Assembly: GCF_002335745.1 (NCBI RefSeq)
Contig: NZ_NIST01000001.1
Location: 2,929,636-2,993,635 of the forward strand
Direction of reading: 5' to 3'
DNA: 64,000 bases
Source of the DNA: Evansella halocellulosilytica
Lineage (GTDB): Bacteria > Bacillota > Bacilli > Bacillales > Salisediminibacteriaceae
The notes under the pieces were generated by a model, which worked only from the letters and a program-made list of their open reading frames with translations, had not been told where the DNA came from and searched no databases. Both the position numbers and the translations under genes were made by a program. Shown piece by piece: positions 34,066 to 43,659 of the stretch (its first letter is position 1; each line of letters begins with the position of its first letter).

Positions 34066-35156
34066 TTTGCTCTGGTTGCGGCGTTTCTATTCAAACAGAA
34101 AATAAAAATGGAATAGGGTTCACCCCTAAATCGGCGTTGGAGCGAGAGGTTGTCATTTGCCAACGCTGTTTTCGTTTAAAGCATTATAATGAAGTACAAG
34201 ATGTCCCGTTAACGGACGATGATTTCTTGAAGTTATTGAATCAGCTAAGTCATAAAAATGCTCTTATTGTGAAAGTAGTCGATATTTTTGATTTCGACGG
34301 GAGTTGGCTCCCAGGATTGCATCGGTTTGTAGGGAAGAACCCAGTGTTGCTCGTAGGAAATAAAGTCGATTTACTTCCTAAGTCTGTCAAAAGACCGAAA
34401 GTAATCCAATGGATGAAATGGGCGGCAAAAGAATATGGTTTAAAACCTGCCGATGTACATTTAATGAGTGCTGAAACAGGCGAAGGGGTCATAGAGACTG
34501 CTAACTTAATTGAGGGACTTCGTCAAGATCGAGATGTTTATATTGTCGGTTGTACGAATGTAGGAAAATCAACGTTTATTAATCGGTTGCTAAAAGAGTT
34601 TGGAGCAGATGAGGAATTAATGATTACGACGTCAAATATCCCTGGAACGACATTAGATATGATTGATGTCCCTTTAGACGATGGTTCAACATTATTTGAT
34701 ACTCCCGGTATTATTAATCACCATCAAATAGCTCATTTGTTAAATAAAACCGAATTAAAAATAATTACACCTAAAAAAGAAATCAAACCTCGCGTGTTTC
34801 AACTTCAGCCTGGGCAAACTTTATATTTTGGCGGACTAGGACGGATCGATTACCTTGAGGGAGAAAACTTGTCCTTTGTTGTATATTTATCAAATGAACT
34901 ACAAATTCATCGTACAAAATTAGAAAAAGCAGATGAATTGTTAGAAAAACACCAAGGGAAGCTATTATCACCACCGTTGGAAGAAAATTCGAAACTATTT
35001 CCTTCCTTTGAAAGAAGAGAATGGAAGTTAGCTGAAGAGAAACAGGACATCGTTTTTTCAGGATTAGGCTGGGTGACTATTCACGGAGCGAATGCACGCA
35101 TCCGAACACATTCACCTAAAGGGGTTCATGTCAATACGAGAAAGTCCATTTTTTAA
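34038..35156 (+). CDS. yqeH: Ribosome biogenesis GTPase YqeH
   Basis: A 372-residue circularly permuted GTPase required for 30S assembly. A four-Cys zinc finger opens it (CSGCG ... CQRCFRLKH). The G motifs run in permuted order: G4 (VGNKVDLLPK), G5 (SAETGEG), then G1 P-loop (GCTNVGKSTFIN), G2 Thr region and G3 (DTPG). A C-terminal RNA-binding domain follows. ATG 34038 follows AAGGGG. Confidence 0.95.
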   Translation: MGNEKEKQLICSGCGVSIQTENKNGIGFTPKSALEREVVICQRCFRLKHYNEVQDVPLTDDDFLKLLNQLSHKNALIVKVVDIFDFDGSWLPGLHRFVGKNPVLLVGNKVDLLPKSVKRPKVIQWMKWAAKEYGLKPADVHLMSAETGEGVIETANLIEGLRQDRDVYIVGCTNVGKSTFINRLLKEFGADEELMITTSNIPGTTLDMIDVPLDDGSTLFDTPGIINHHQIAHLLNKTELKIITPKKEIKPRVFQLQPGQTLYFGGLGRIDYLEGENLSFVVYLSNELQIHRTKLEKADELLEKHQGKLLSPPLEENSKLFPSFERREWKLAEEKQDIVFSGLGWVTIHGANARIRTHSPKGVHVNTRKSIF

Positions 35157-35199
35157 TGAGGACAGGACGTAAAAATAGTCATAATAAGGGGGAAGCGTC

Positions 35200-36039
35200 A
35201 TGAATCAAGTATTAGGTGTCATCGGGTCACCAATCTCACACTCCTTGTCACCTGTTATGCATGAAGCTGCGTATGAGGAGTTGCAGCTTAACTGTTCATA
35301 TCATGCTTTTCACGTAGAATCAACTCAATTAAAGTCAGCTGTCGAAGGGGTGAGAAGTCTAGGCCTAAAAGGGATCAATGTTACGATTCCACATAAAGTG
35401 GATGTCATTCAATATCTTGATCACATTGATCCGTTAGCAGAAGAGATCGGAGCAGTAAACACAATTGTGAACGATCAAGGTGTGCTGAAAGGGTATAACA
35501 CAGATGGTGATGGATACGTATATGCATTACTGCAACGGATTGGAAAAACACTTCATGATAAACGTATTCTTATCGTTGGAGCAGGCGGGGCAGCGAAAGG
35601 AGTCGCGCTTTGCTTATCGAAATATGGAGTGAAAAAGATGACCATTACGAATCGAACTTCATCTAAAGCGGAAGATTTAGCTGTGATATGCTCACGATAT
35701 AGTGATACAGACTACCTCTCTTTAGAAATGGCTCAAGCAGAACTAGCTGAATTTGATATTATTATTAATACTACTTCTATTGGAATGGCACCAAATTTCG
35801 ACCAAATGCCGCTTTCATTAGAAAATCTTCGTAAAGGAGCATTTGTTAGTGATCTTATTTACAATCCGTATAAAACAAAGCTCCTGATCGAAGCTGAAAA
35901 TAAGGGATCTGGTATTATGAATGGAGTCGATATGTTTGTACACCAAGGGGCATTGGCTTTTAAAAAATGGTTTAACAAAGAAGCCCCTGTTCAGATAATG
36001 AAAAACAGTGTTATCAAGCACTTAGGAGGATCTATATAA
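35200..36039 (+). CDS. aroE: Shikimate dehydrogenase (NADP+)
   Basis: A 279-residue enzyme reducing 3-dehydroshikimate in aromatic amino acid synthesis. The substrate motif GSPISHSLSPVMHEAAY (about 7-25), catalytic Lys in NVTIPHKVDV and Asp in GYNTDGDGY, and the Rossmann loop VGAGGAAKGVA (about 127-137) are intact. RBS AAGGGGGAA. It lies within the ribosome-assembly operon, as in B. subtilis. Confidence 0.95.
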   Translation: MNQVLGVIGSPISHSLSPVMHEAAYEELQLNCSYHAFHVESTQLKSAVEGVRSLGLKGINVTIPHKVDVIQYLDHIDPLAEEIGAVNTIVNDQGVLKGYNTDGDGYVYALLQRIGKTLHDKRILIVGAGGAAKGVALCLSKYGVKKMTITNRTSSKAEDLAVICSRYSDTDYLSLEMAQAELAEFDIIINTTSIGMAPNFDQMPLSLENLRKGAFVSDLIYNPYKTKLLIEAENKGSGIMNGVDMFVHQGALAFKKWFNKEAPVQIMKNSVIKHLGGSI

Positions 36040-36042
36040 ACG

Positions 36043-36336
36043 ATGTTAACGAACAAACAAAAGCGTTTTTTAAGAAGTGAAGCTCACAACATTAAGCCGA
36101 TTTTTCAAGTTGGAAAAGGTGGGGTCAACGATAACCTTATAAAACAAGTCGATGATGCTTTAGAAGCAAGAGAGTTAATTAAAGTAAGCATCTTACAAAA
36201 CTGTGATGAAGATAAATATGATGTGGCGAAAGTATTTGAAAAAGGTGCGGAAGCAGCAGTTGTACAAGTAATTGGAAGTACTATTATTTTGTATAAAGAA
36301 TCAAAAGAACAAAAGAAAATCGACTTACCTAATTAG
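36043..36336 (+). CDS. yhbY: YhbY family RNA-binding protein (CRM domain)
   Basis: A 97-residue single CRM-domain protein with the family pattern LTNKQKRFLRSEAHNIKPIFQVGKGGVND, including the GxG RNA-binding loop. E. coli YhbY associates with pre-50S particles. AGGAGG precedes ATG 36043, 3 bases after the aroE stop. Confidence 0.93.
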   Translation: MLTNKQKRFLRSEAHNIKPIFQVGKGGVNDNLIKQVDDALEARELIKVSILQNCDEDKYDVAKVFEKGAEAAVVQVIGSTIILYKESKEQKKIDLPN

Positions 36337-36348
36337 TGGGGTATTGCT

Positions 36349-36924
36349 ATGAAAAAAGTTGGATTGTTAGGTGGGACATTTGATCCGCCTCATATCGGAC
36401 ATTTACTAATGGCAGAAGAGGCTCGGGTACAACTGAAGCTGGATGAAGTATGGTGGATGCCAAATAAGATTCCTCCTCATAAAAAGAAAGATAGCTCAAC
36501 AAATGATAAAGAACGAATCACGATGGTTGAATTGATGACGAAGACTAATGATTCTTTTACTGTGTGTGATGTGGAGTTCAAACGTGAAGGACCTTCATAT
36601 ACTGTTGATACAATTGAACATTTAAAGGGTGAATTTCCTAAAAATGAATTTTTCTTTATTATTGGCGGAGACAGTCTTGAAACATTACCAACATGGCATG
36701 AAAGTGAACGTCTCCAATCATTAATCCCTTTTGTCGTGATCGAGCGTCCGGGATTTCCAATTCAGAAAAATGATCATCCAGGAAATATTCACTTGCTTGA
36801 AGCGCCTGCAATTGATGTTTCCTCAACTTATATTCGAGAAAAGTTTAATACGGATCAGTTCAACCGGTTTTTAATGACGAATGAAGTGTATGAGTTTATA
36901 AAGGAGCATAAACTATATGAATGA
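36349..36924 (+). CDS. nadD: Nicotinate-nucleotide adenylyltransferase
   Basis: A 191-residue enzyme of NAD synthesis. The nucleotidyltransferase motif GGTFDPPHIGHLLMAEEA (first H-x-G-H) and the late S-S-T-x-I-R (VSSTYIREK) are present, as is WWMPNKIPPHKK. It overlaps yqeK by 8 bases. Confidence 0.96.
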   Translation: MKKVGLLGGTFDPPHIGHLLMAEEARVQLKLDEVWWMPNKIPPHKKKDSSTNDKERITMVELMTKTNDSFTVCDVEFKREGPSYTVDTIEHLKGEFPKNEFFFIIGGDSLETLPTWHESERLQSLIPFVVIERPGFPIQKNDHPGNIHLLEAPAIDVSSTYIREKFNTDQFNRFLMTNEVYEFIKEHKLYE

Positions 36925-37495
36925 AGAACAAGCTCTGAAAGAAATAAAAGGTGTTCTAAAGGAAAGGCGCTATGAACATACTCTTCGAGTCGTAGATGAA
37001 GCTGAGCGCCTCGCTTTACAATATGGAGCTGACGTATCGAAAGCAAGATTGGCAGCGATATTACATGACTACGCAAAATATCGTTCATCAGATGAGATGA
37101 GGGAGACAGTTAGGTCAAATTTGGACGAGTTCCCAGAAAAACTCCTTTATTATGGAAATGAAATATTGCATGCATTTGTCGGGGCTTATTATGTCAGAAA
37201 AGAACTGCATGTCACTGATGAACAAATTTTGTCTGCAATCGCCTTTCATACTACTGGTAAAAAAGAGATGGAGTTACTTGAAAAAGTTGTGTTTTTAGCA
37301 GATTATATTGAACCAGGAAGAACATTTGCTTCTGTAAATGAAGTGAGGAAAACTGCTGAAAGTGATCTTGATTTGGCATGTTTTTATGCAATAAAAAATA
37401 CGATTCAATTTTTAGTGGAGAAAAATGTTCTGGTTTATCCTGATACATTTGAAGCGTATAATGATTTTGCAAATAAGATTAGCGGGAGGTCATGA
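36917..37495 (+). CDS. yqeK: HD-domain hydrolase YqeK (symmetrical Ap4A hydrolase family)
   Basis: A 192-residue HD protein: RYEHTLRVVDEAERLA (first His), ILHDYAKY (HD), ILHAFVGAYYVRKEL, and FHTTG with the later FLADYIEPGR. YqeK members hydrolyse diadenosine tetraphosphate to two ADP. ATG 36917 follows AAAGGAG inside the end of nadD. Confidence 0.93.
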   Translation: MNEEQALKEIKGVLKERRYEHTLRVVDEAERLALQYGADVSKARLAAILHDYAKYRSSDEMRETVRSNLDEFPEKLLYYGNEILHAFVGAYYVRKELHVTDEQILSAIAFHTTGKKEMELLEKVVFLADYIEPGRTFASVNEVRKTAESDLDLACFYAIKNTIQFLVEKNVLVYPDTFEAYNDFANKISGRS

Positions 37496-37502
37496 CACAT
37501 TC

Positions 37503-37859
37503 ATGAACACAAATAAAATTTTGGATATAGCCGTGAAAGCGGTGGATGATAAAAAAGCTGAAAATATTATCGCCTTAGATATGAAAGGGATATCTCTTAT
37601 TGCAGATTATTTTGTTATTTGTCACGGAAATTCAGAAAGCCAAGTTGAAGCAATCGCTAAGGAAGTAATAGACCAAGCTCAAGAAGCGGGAGTAGAGTTA
37701 AAACGTCTTGAAGGTTTTGATGAGTCCCGTTGGGTATTAATCGACCTTCATGATGTGATTGTCCATGTTTTTCATAAAGAAGATCGCCAGTACTATAACC
37801 TTGAAAAATTATGGGGCGATGCGCGTCATGTAAATATCGATCAATTAGTGAACCCATAA
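37503..37859 (+). CDS. rsfS: Ribosomal silencing factor RsfS
   Basis: A 118-residue DUF143 protein that binds uL14 and blocks subunit joining in starved cells. Family pattern VDDKKAENIIALDMKGISLIADYFVICHGNSESQVEAIAKEV is clear. I use ATG 37503 after GGGAGGTC; the longer frame lies inside yqeK. Formerly yqeL. Confidence 0.94.
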   Translation: MNTNKILDIAVKAVDDKKAENIIALDMKGISLIADYFVICHGNSESQVEAIAKEVIDQAQEAGVELKRLEGFDESRWVLIDLHDVIVHVFHKEDRQYYNLEKLWGDARHVNIDQLVNP

Positions 37860-37890
37860 CGAAATCATAAAGCAGTTACGAGGAGAAAAT

Positions 37891-38622
37891 ATGTCATACG
37901 AACAATTTTCATCATTATATGATAATTTAATGGAAGATGCTCCTTACGAACGGTGGGTGAATTATACAGAAAAACACCTGCCTATAGGCTCATCTATTTT
38001 AGATGTAGGCTGTGGAACAGGGACCTTTACTAGCATGCTGTATGAAGCTGGTTATCATATGGCTGGAATTGATTTGTCTTCAGATATGCTTGCCATCGCT
38101 GAAAGAAAAGCGAGAGATAAAAACCAGCAAATTTTGTTTGCTTGTCAAGATATGAGAGAGATCTCAGGATTTGAAAATCTTGATGGTGTTACGTTGTTCT
38201 GTGATGGCTTAAATTACTTAACGACAGCAGCTGATGTCCAGCAAACATTTAAAAGAATTTACAACTCCTTAAAATTCGGAGGTACATTTTTATTCGATGT
38301 ACATTCTATTTATAAAATAGAAGAAATTTTTTCAAATCACCTATTCGGTGAAAATCGAGAAGATCTCTCATATATGTGGTTTTGCTCTCCTGGGGAAGCT
38401 GAATATAGTGTAGAACATACTTTGACTTTTTTTGTGAAAGGTGATAATGGAGCTTACACTCGTTTTGATGAGGAGCATAAGCAACGAACATTTCCGATAA
38501 ACATGTATGTAAGTTGGCTGGAACAATCTGGTTTTTCATCAATAGAAATTACTGGTGAGTTTGGTACAACTGATGTCCGAGACGAGGACGACAGAATTTT
38601 TTTTAAAGCAATCAAAAAATAA
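37891..38622 (+). CDS. yqeM: Class I SAM-dependent methyltransferase YqeM
   Basis: A 243-residue Rossmann methyltransferase with the SAM motif ILDVGCGTGTFT (about 36-47), the acidic end of strand 2 (AGIDLSSDMLAIA) and motif DGLNYL. The substrate is unknown. ATG 37891 follows GAGGAG. Last gene of the operon; comER converges on it. Confidence 0.9.
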   Translation: MSYEQFSSLYDNLMEDAPYERWVNYTEKHLPIGSSILDVGCGTGTFTSMLYEAGYHMAGIDLSSDMLAIAERKARDKNQQILFACQDMREISGFENLDGVTLFCDGLNYLTTAADVQQTFKRIYNSLKFGGTFLFDVHSIYKIEEIFSNHLFGENREDLSYMWFCSPGEAEYSVEHTLTFFVKGDNGAYTRFDEEHKQRTFPINMYVSWLEQSGFSSIEITGEFGTTDVRDEDDRIFFKAIKK

Positions 38623-38679
38623 GCAGGGAAAAGGAAATTTATGTCGAATAAATTAAATTATGAAAAGAAGAGAGCTGTG

Positions 38680-39510
38680 TTAGTCGCTCTCTTCTAATTG
38701 TTCTTTAATGATTTTTCTGTCCTCTGAAAATTTTTCGTGTGTGCGTTGGAAAACGTAATTAAATTGTTTTCCTACCTCTTTCTCTAACACTTTTAACCCT
38801 TCGCCCGTCACTCCGCCAGGTACTGTGACTCTTTCTCTTAATGTAGGCAAAGTAAAATGGTTTTGCCGTAACAGTTCACCATACCCAATTAACATAGATT
38901 CTACGATATTTGTTGCCTGTTCGTTCGTAATTTCCGTTTCTTCGGTTGCACCCTGTATCATTCTTTCTAAAAGATAACTTAAAAACGCTGGCCCACAGCT
39001 TCCGAGGTCAGAGGCGACTCTCGTAATACTGTCATTAATAATTTGTGGGCGTGAAATCATCCGGAAAAAGTCCATAAACTGCTGCTGTTCTTCTTTTTCG
39101 ATTTGTTGTCCAAAAGTAACGAGTGATGGACCTTCTAGTGCTCTATTAACAATACTCGGGATAAATCTTACGACCCCACCTTCTACAACACACTCTAATT
39201 CTTCTACTAATAAAGGGCTCGTTATTGAAATAATTGTGTGATCTCCGGTTAAATCTCCTTTTACATTGCGCAGGAGCGGGATCATTTGATGTGGTTTGAC
39301 ACATAAAAAAATCCACTCACACTGTTGAATGACTTGTTCGGGTTTGCTTACAACTTTCATGCCTTTATAAGAACGAGCCAGGTGCAAAGCCTTCTCCATC
39401 GTCCTATTTGTTATTGTAACGTCAGTTGGGGTGAGTGCACGGGCTTCAATGAATGACTCGATTAAAATACTTCCCATGCTTCCAGTGCCGATGAAGCCTA
39501 CTCTCTTCAA
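38680..39510 (-). CDS. comER: ComER, pyrroline-5-carboxylate reductase-like protein
   Basis: A 276-residue NAD(P)-binding protein opening RVGFIGTGSMGSILIESFI (Rossmann loop GxGxMG) and containing the P5CR C-terminal motif VTVPGGVTGEGL. B. subtilis comER has the same place, divergent from comEABC; it is not needed for DNA uptake there and is implicated in sporulation and biofilm timing. Its start follows AGGGG. Confidence 0.92.
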   Translation of the reverse strand: MKRVGFIGTGSMGSILIESFIEARALTPTDVTITNRTMEKALHLARSYKGMKVVSKPEQVIQQCEWIFLCVKPHQMIPLLRNVKGDLTGDHTIISITSPLLVEELECVVEGGVVRFIPSIVNRALEGPSLVTFGQQIEKEEQQQFMDFFRMISRPQIINDSITRVASDLGSCGPAFLSYLLERMIQGATEETEITNEQATNIVESMLIGYGELLRQNHFTLPTLRERVTVPGGVTGEGLKVLEKEVGKQFNYVFQRTHEKFSEDRKIIKEQLEESD

Positions 39511-39602
39511 CTGTACCCCTCCTTTTCCATACGTTCTTTCCTAAACATTGTATGTACGACTAAATTTATTATGATTTTTATTAGAAAAAAGAGGTGATTT
39601 GT

Positions 39603-40214
39603 TTGAATGTTCCAAAGGTTGACCGAAAATGGTACCCGTTTATAGCCGGGGGAATCATTGTGTGCGGACTGTGTATGTCATTTTTATTGTTTCATGAAAG
39701 TGATACTGAAATGAGTAAAGCAGATGACTGGCTTTTATTGAATGAAGAAGTACAATCAGGTGAACTTGAAGAAGATATTCTTGACGAGACGATTATTGTT
39801 GATGTAAAAGGAGAGGTGAATGTACCAGGGGTTTATAAAGTGAGTACGGGTGATCGTGTTCACGATGTTCTCCAGTTAGCTGGAGGATTTACTGAATCAG
39901 CGAATGAAAGTGTCATAAATTTAGCGGAAAAATGCTACGATGAGATGGTTATTTATGTACCTTCTGTTGAAGAAGAATTTAATAACACCGAGCATTTTTT
40001 ATCTGCTAACACAAATGATTCTCGCGTTAAAGTGAATGTGGCTGAGGCAGCTGAATTGACGACACTACCAGGAATAGGACCTGCTAAAGCGGATGCAATT
40101 ATTTCGTATCGAGAAGAAAATGGTCCTTTTCAATCTGTTGAAGATCTAGTTAATGTGCCTGGAATTGGTGAAAAAACAGTTGAGCAGCTGAAAGATTCAG
40201 TTTCTACAAATTAG
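39603..40214 (+). CDS. comEA: Competence DNA receptor ComEA
   Basis: A membrane-anchored DNA receptor of 203 residues: short cytoplasmic start, one helix (FIAGGIIVCGLCMSFLLF), an acidic spacer, an SLBB-type domain (DVKGEVNVPGVYKV, about 65-125) and two helix-hairpin-helix motifs (LPGIGPAKADAI, VPGIGEKTVEQL) that bind double-stranded DNA outside the cell. I choose TTG 39603, with GAGGTGAT upstream; the GTG at 39594 overlaps that site. Confidence 0.92.
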   Translation: MNVPKVDRKWYPFIAGGIIVCGLCMSFLLFHESDTEMSKADDWLLLNEEVQSGELEEDILDETIIVDVKGEVNVPGVYKVSTGDRVHDVLQLAGGFTESANESVINLAEKCYDEMVIYVPSVEEEFNNTEHFLSANTNDSRVKVNVAEAAELTTLPGIGPAKADAIISYREENGPFQSVEDLVNVPGIGEKTVEQLKDSVSTN

Positions 40215-40309
40215 AGGTGCTTGTGTAAAAATGTTTTGCTCATAAGTGAAACTAATATTAAAATGATGTTTATGATTGTTTATATAAAGATAGAGGAGAT
40301 GGAATAAAA

Positions 40310-40876
40310 ATGGAGCGTATTTCATGGCATCAATATTTTATGGCACAAAGTCATTTACTCGCATTAAGAAGTACTTGTACTCGTTTAATGGTTGGAGCAA
40401 CAATTGTTAGAGATAAGCGGATTATTGCAGGTGGATATAATGGCTCCATTTCAGGCGGGAAACATTGTATAGAGGATGGGTGCTACGTTATTGAAAATCA
40501 TTGTGTTCGAACGATACACGCTGAAATAAACGCGATCCTACAATGTGCGAAATTCGGTGTTCCAACAGAAGGATCAGAAATTTATGTTACCCATTTCCCG
40601 TGTTTAAATTGTTGTAAATCAATTATTCAAGCGGGAATTAAAAAAGTGTACTATGCTCAAGATTATAAAAATCACGAATATGCAATTGAGTTATTTGAAG
40701 CTGCGGACGTTGTAGTTGAACAAGTAGAGCTAGAAGAAATGGTTCTTGATCTACATAGTGAGGAAAAACTAACGTTTACAGCTGATTTATTAAATCGATT
40801 GGAAAACCTCGGATTACCCTCGACAGAGCTTGAATCGCTGAAAGAAAAGGCGAATAAACTTTATACATCAAGCTGA
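40310..40876 (+). CDS. comEB: ComEB, dCMP deaminase family protein
   Basis: A 188-residue zinc deaminase: HAEINA holds the first ligand and catalytic Glu, PCLNCCKSI the other two Cys. It converts dCMP to dUMP; it is dispensable for transformation in B. subtilis although in the comE operon. ATG 40310 follows AGAGGAG. The C-terminus (about 40 residues) extends beyond the deaminase core. Confidence 0.94.
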   Translation: MERISWHQYFMAQSHLLALRSTCTRLMVGATIVRDKRIIAGGYNGSISGGKHCIEDGCYVIENHCVRTIHAEINAILQCAKFGVPTEGSEIYVTHFPCLNCCKSIIQAGIKKVYYAQDYKNHEYAIELFEAADVVVEQVELEEMVLDLHSEEKLTFTADLLNRLENLGLPSTELESLKEKANKLYTSS

Positions 40877-40938
40877 TATTTGTATTTCTTCAGAAAACAT
40901 GACTTGTTTTCTCATTAAATCAGTTACATCATCCTTTT

Positions 40939-40996
40939 CATTGAGCAGTTGAAGGTACGTGCTGTTCTCGTATTCGTACATATATACTGCTCAATG
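40939..40996. repeat. Foldback between comEB and comEC
   Basis: Arms CATTGAGCAGT / ACTGCTCAATG (11 bp, perfect) enclose a second inverted pair (GTACG / CGTAC). It lies between comEB and comEC and may act as an RNA processing or attenuation point. Confidence 0.5.
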
Positions 40997-41046
40997 ACTG
41001 TCATTACAAAAAGAACTTTTAATAACATAAGATGTGAGGTGGTCGA

Positions 41047-43350
41047 TTGATCTCACGATTATATATTTATGCATTTGTTGCGATTGGAAGCCTTTTAGCT
41101 GCCTTTGATGGGATCAATTTTTGGGCTGGGATATTCTTTCTCTTCGGAATTTTACCTATCGTACAGATGCGCAAAAAAGTATTCCTCATTCAATTACTTC
41201 TTATTACCCTCTGCATTTTTATCTTTTACACATATGGTCTGCGAACCGAAAATAAAAATGTATCTCAACTCTCAGGTGAAGAAACGATATTAAATGGACA
41301 GATTTTAACTGAGCCAGCATATTCAAACACGAATCAAGTGAACGTTCAAATGCAGTTAATGAATGGTGAACGTGTGCAAATAGTTGGTGAAGATGTGCTC
41401 GAAGCTGTTTTTCCTAGTGATCATTGTATTTTAACAGGTGAACTGAATAGACCGAGAGAGCCTACAAATGAGTTCGAATTTAATTATCGTCATTTTTTAT
41501 TAAAACAGAGAATTCATTGGATTTTTCATGTTAGTAGTGATGGTGATTCCGTTTGCGAGCGAAATACAAGGAAAGTTAGCATAGAACAGTTACTGCAAGT
41601 AAGAAGGAATAGTTTGGACGATATGAGCGAGAAATATGCCGGCGAAGCAACAGGGATAATCGCAGCCCTCGTTTTTGGGGATCGTTCATTCTTGTCGGAT
41701 GAACGTCTTGAAAGTTATCAAAAACTTGGAATCATACATTTATTAGCAGTTTCAGGGCTGCATGTCGGGTTAGTAACATTTGCTATTTTCCAACTGTTAA
41801 TAAGAGTTGGTATTACTCGAGATTCGGCGAGCGTCATGTTATGTTTATTTCTCCCTTTTTATATCATTCTTGCAGGTGGAGCTCCTTCAGTCGTGAGAGC
41901 ATCACTTATGTGTATTTTCGTCTTACTATCATCGATATTAAAATGGAAATTTAAAGCATTAGACAGTATTTCAGCCGTATGTATCTTACTACTTCTTTAT
42001 GATCCATATTATATTTATCAGCTAGGGTTTCAGTTATCGTTTTTGACGAGCTTTGCTCTTATAGTGTCTAATCGGTTTTTTAGGGAATACACTGGTTGGC
42101 AGCTAATGTTGCGTGTGACGATTGTTGCTCAGTTAATCTCGATTCCGATCATCTTATTTCATTTTTATGAAGTATCATTATGGACATTACCAATGAATTT
42201 ATTATTCATTCCTTTTATCTCGATGTGGATTTTGCCGCTTTCCTTCTTGTTTGTCCTCTCTTTACCGTTATTCAATCCATTAGCTTCATTCTTTTATTCA
42301 CTCATATCATTAAGTTTAACGGTGATGCATGAAATTGTTGATTTTGTTGTCAGTTTGAATGGATCTATTCTCGTATTCGGTAAACCGTCGAATGTGATTA
42401 TTATTTTCATGTATGCAGTAATCGTATTGTTGTTTATTCAATTAGAGTCGGGAAGAAAACGACATTTGACATTAAGCTTACTTGCATTCGTTTTTGTTTT
42501 CGCTGTGCAGCAATTTTCCCCATATTTTCAAAAGGAAGCTGTCATTACATTTCTTGATGTCGGTCAAGGAGACAGCATTGTCATCGAATTGCCAAAGCGA
42601 AGAGGTGTTTACTTAATTGACACTGGAGGAGTTGTTTCATGGGGAGAGTCGAGAAGTGCCTCGAGCGGCCCTGGCAGTAGAATTGTTGAGCCGTTTTTAA
42701 AGGGGAAAGGGATCGATAAAATTAACAAATTGATCATTACACACGGACATACGGATCATATGGGGGAATTTTGTTATTTAGTTGATCGGTTTCGTGTTGA
42801 TGAAGTTTTATATCCAAAATCAAGTACTCTTCCGCCAAATGCTGTCGCTCAACTAATTTGTGCTCAGGAAAAGGAAATTCCTCTTCACTGGACGGAAGAA
42901 GGTGATCGCTGGGAACAAGCTGATTCTTTTTTCTATGTGTTACACCCGACCGGAACAGAAATTGACGAAAATGAGCGTTCAATTGTACTCTTTGCCAGTA
43001 TAAATGAAGGAACATTTCTTTTTACAGGGGATTTAGAAGAAAAAGGGGAAAGACGAATTGTAAATACATATTCACCAATGCAAATTGATGTTTTAAAAGT
43101 CGGACATCATGGAAGTAATACATCAACGATAGAGCCGTTTTTACAACATGTCTCACCGAAGGCGGGAGTCATACCTGTAGGAAGAAATAGTATTTACGGT
43201 CATCCTCATTCAGATGTGGTACAACGTCTGTATGAGCATGAAGTAGAAGTATTTAGAACAGATGTAAACGGTGCGGTTGAAGTGGTTATGTTAAATGGTG
43301 ATATTGAAATAAAACCGTTTATTAAACATAAAAAAGAAACTGTCCAATAA
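41047..43350 (+). CDS. comEC: DNA uptake channel ComEC
   Basis: A 767-residue integral membrane protein. Order: two to three N-terminal helices, an extracellular OB-like DUF4131 domain (about 60-180), the Competence-domain channel with VSGLHVGLV near 234, and a C-terminal metallo-beta-lactamase domain (DVGQGDSIVIELP, THGHTDHMGE, VGHHGSNTS) that may degrade one strand. Start TTG 41047 after GAGGTGG. Full length and intact, so natural transformation machinery is encoded; whether the cell uses it is unknown. Confidence 0.95.
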   Translation: MISRLYIYAFVAIGSLLAAFDGINFWAGIFFLFGILPIVQMRKKVFLIQLLLITLCIFIFYTYGLRTENKNVSQLSGEETILNGQILTEPAYSNTNQVNVQMQLMNGERVQIVGEDVLEAVFPSDHCILTGELNRPREPTNEFEFNYRHFLLKQRIHWIFHVSSDGDSVCERNTRKVSIEQLLQVRRNSLDDMSEKYAGEATGIIAALVFGDRSFLSDERLESYQKLGIIHLLAVSGLHVGLVTFAIFQLLIRVGITRDSASVMLCLFLPFYIILAGGAPSVVRASLMCIFVLLSSILKWKFKALDSISAVCILLLLYDPYYIYQLGFQLSFLTSFALIVSNRFFREYTGWQLMLRVTIVAQLISIPIILFHFYEVSLWTLPMNLLFIPFISMWILPLSFLFVLSLPLFNPLASFFYSLISLSLTVMHEIVDFVVSLNGSILVFGKPSNVIIIFMYAVIVLLFIQLESGRKRHLTLSLLAFVFVFAVQQFSPYFQKEAVITFLDVGQGDSIVIELPKRRGVYLIDTGGVVSWGESRSASSGPGSRIVEPFLKGKGIDKINKLIITHGHTDHMGEFCYLVDRFRVDEVLYPKSSTLPPNAVAQLICAQEKEIPLHWTEEGDRWEQADSFFYVLHPTGTEIDENERSIVLFASINEGTFLFTGDLEEKGERRIVNTYSPMQIDVLKVGHHGSNTSTIEPFLQHVSPKAGVIPVGRNSIYGHPHSDVVQRLYEHEVEVFRTDVNGAVEVVMLNGDIEIKPFIKHKKETVQ

Positions 43351-43406
43351 GTGCAGGGCACGTCATTTTGGCCAGTTTCTTAATTAGTTGTTATATGTAG
43401 AAGTAT

Positions 43407-43547
43407 TTAGCCTCCGAACGCAAGATCAATGACTTGAGCAATAATGAAGATTGTAGCAAAAAAGCCAAACACAACGACAAATCCTACTGCACTGTCAATA
43501 AAGTCGTTACGCTTCGTTTGTACTTCTTTTTCAAATTCGTTGTTCAT
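43407..43547 (-). CDS. yqzM: YqzM family small membrane protein
   Basis: A 46-residue protein with a charged start (MNNEFEKEVQTKRNDFID) and one helix (SAVGFVVVFGFFATIFIIAQVID). It aligns with B. subtilis YqzM (MNEFEKNVQSKRNDVVDSAVGF) in the same position between comEC and holA. GGAGGGATC precedes the ATG. Function unknown. Confidence 0.9.
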   Translation of the reverse strand: MNNEFEKEVQTKRNDFIDSAVGFVVVFGFFATIFIIAQVIDLAFGG

Positions 43548-43659
43548 ATCGATCCCTCCTGTTTACTCATATAGTATAAAAGAAATGAAATAAAAAATCC
43601 ACTAAAAATCAGGTAATCTTACCTTTTTATTACTACAGCTTTCCTACCGTATTTTCCAT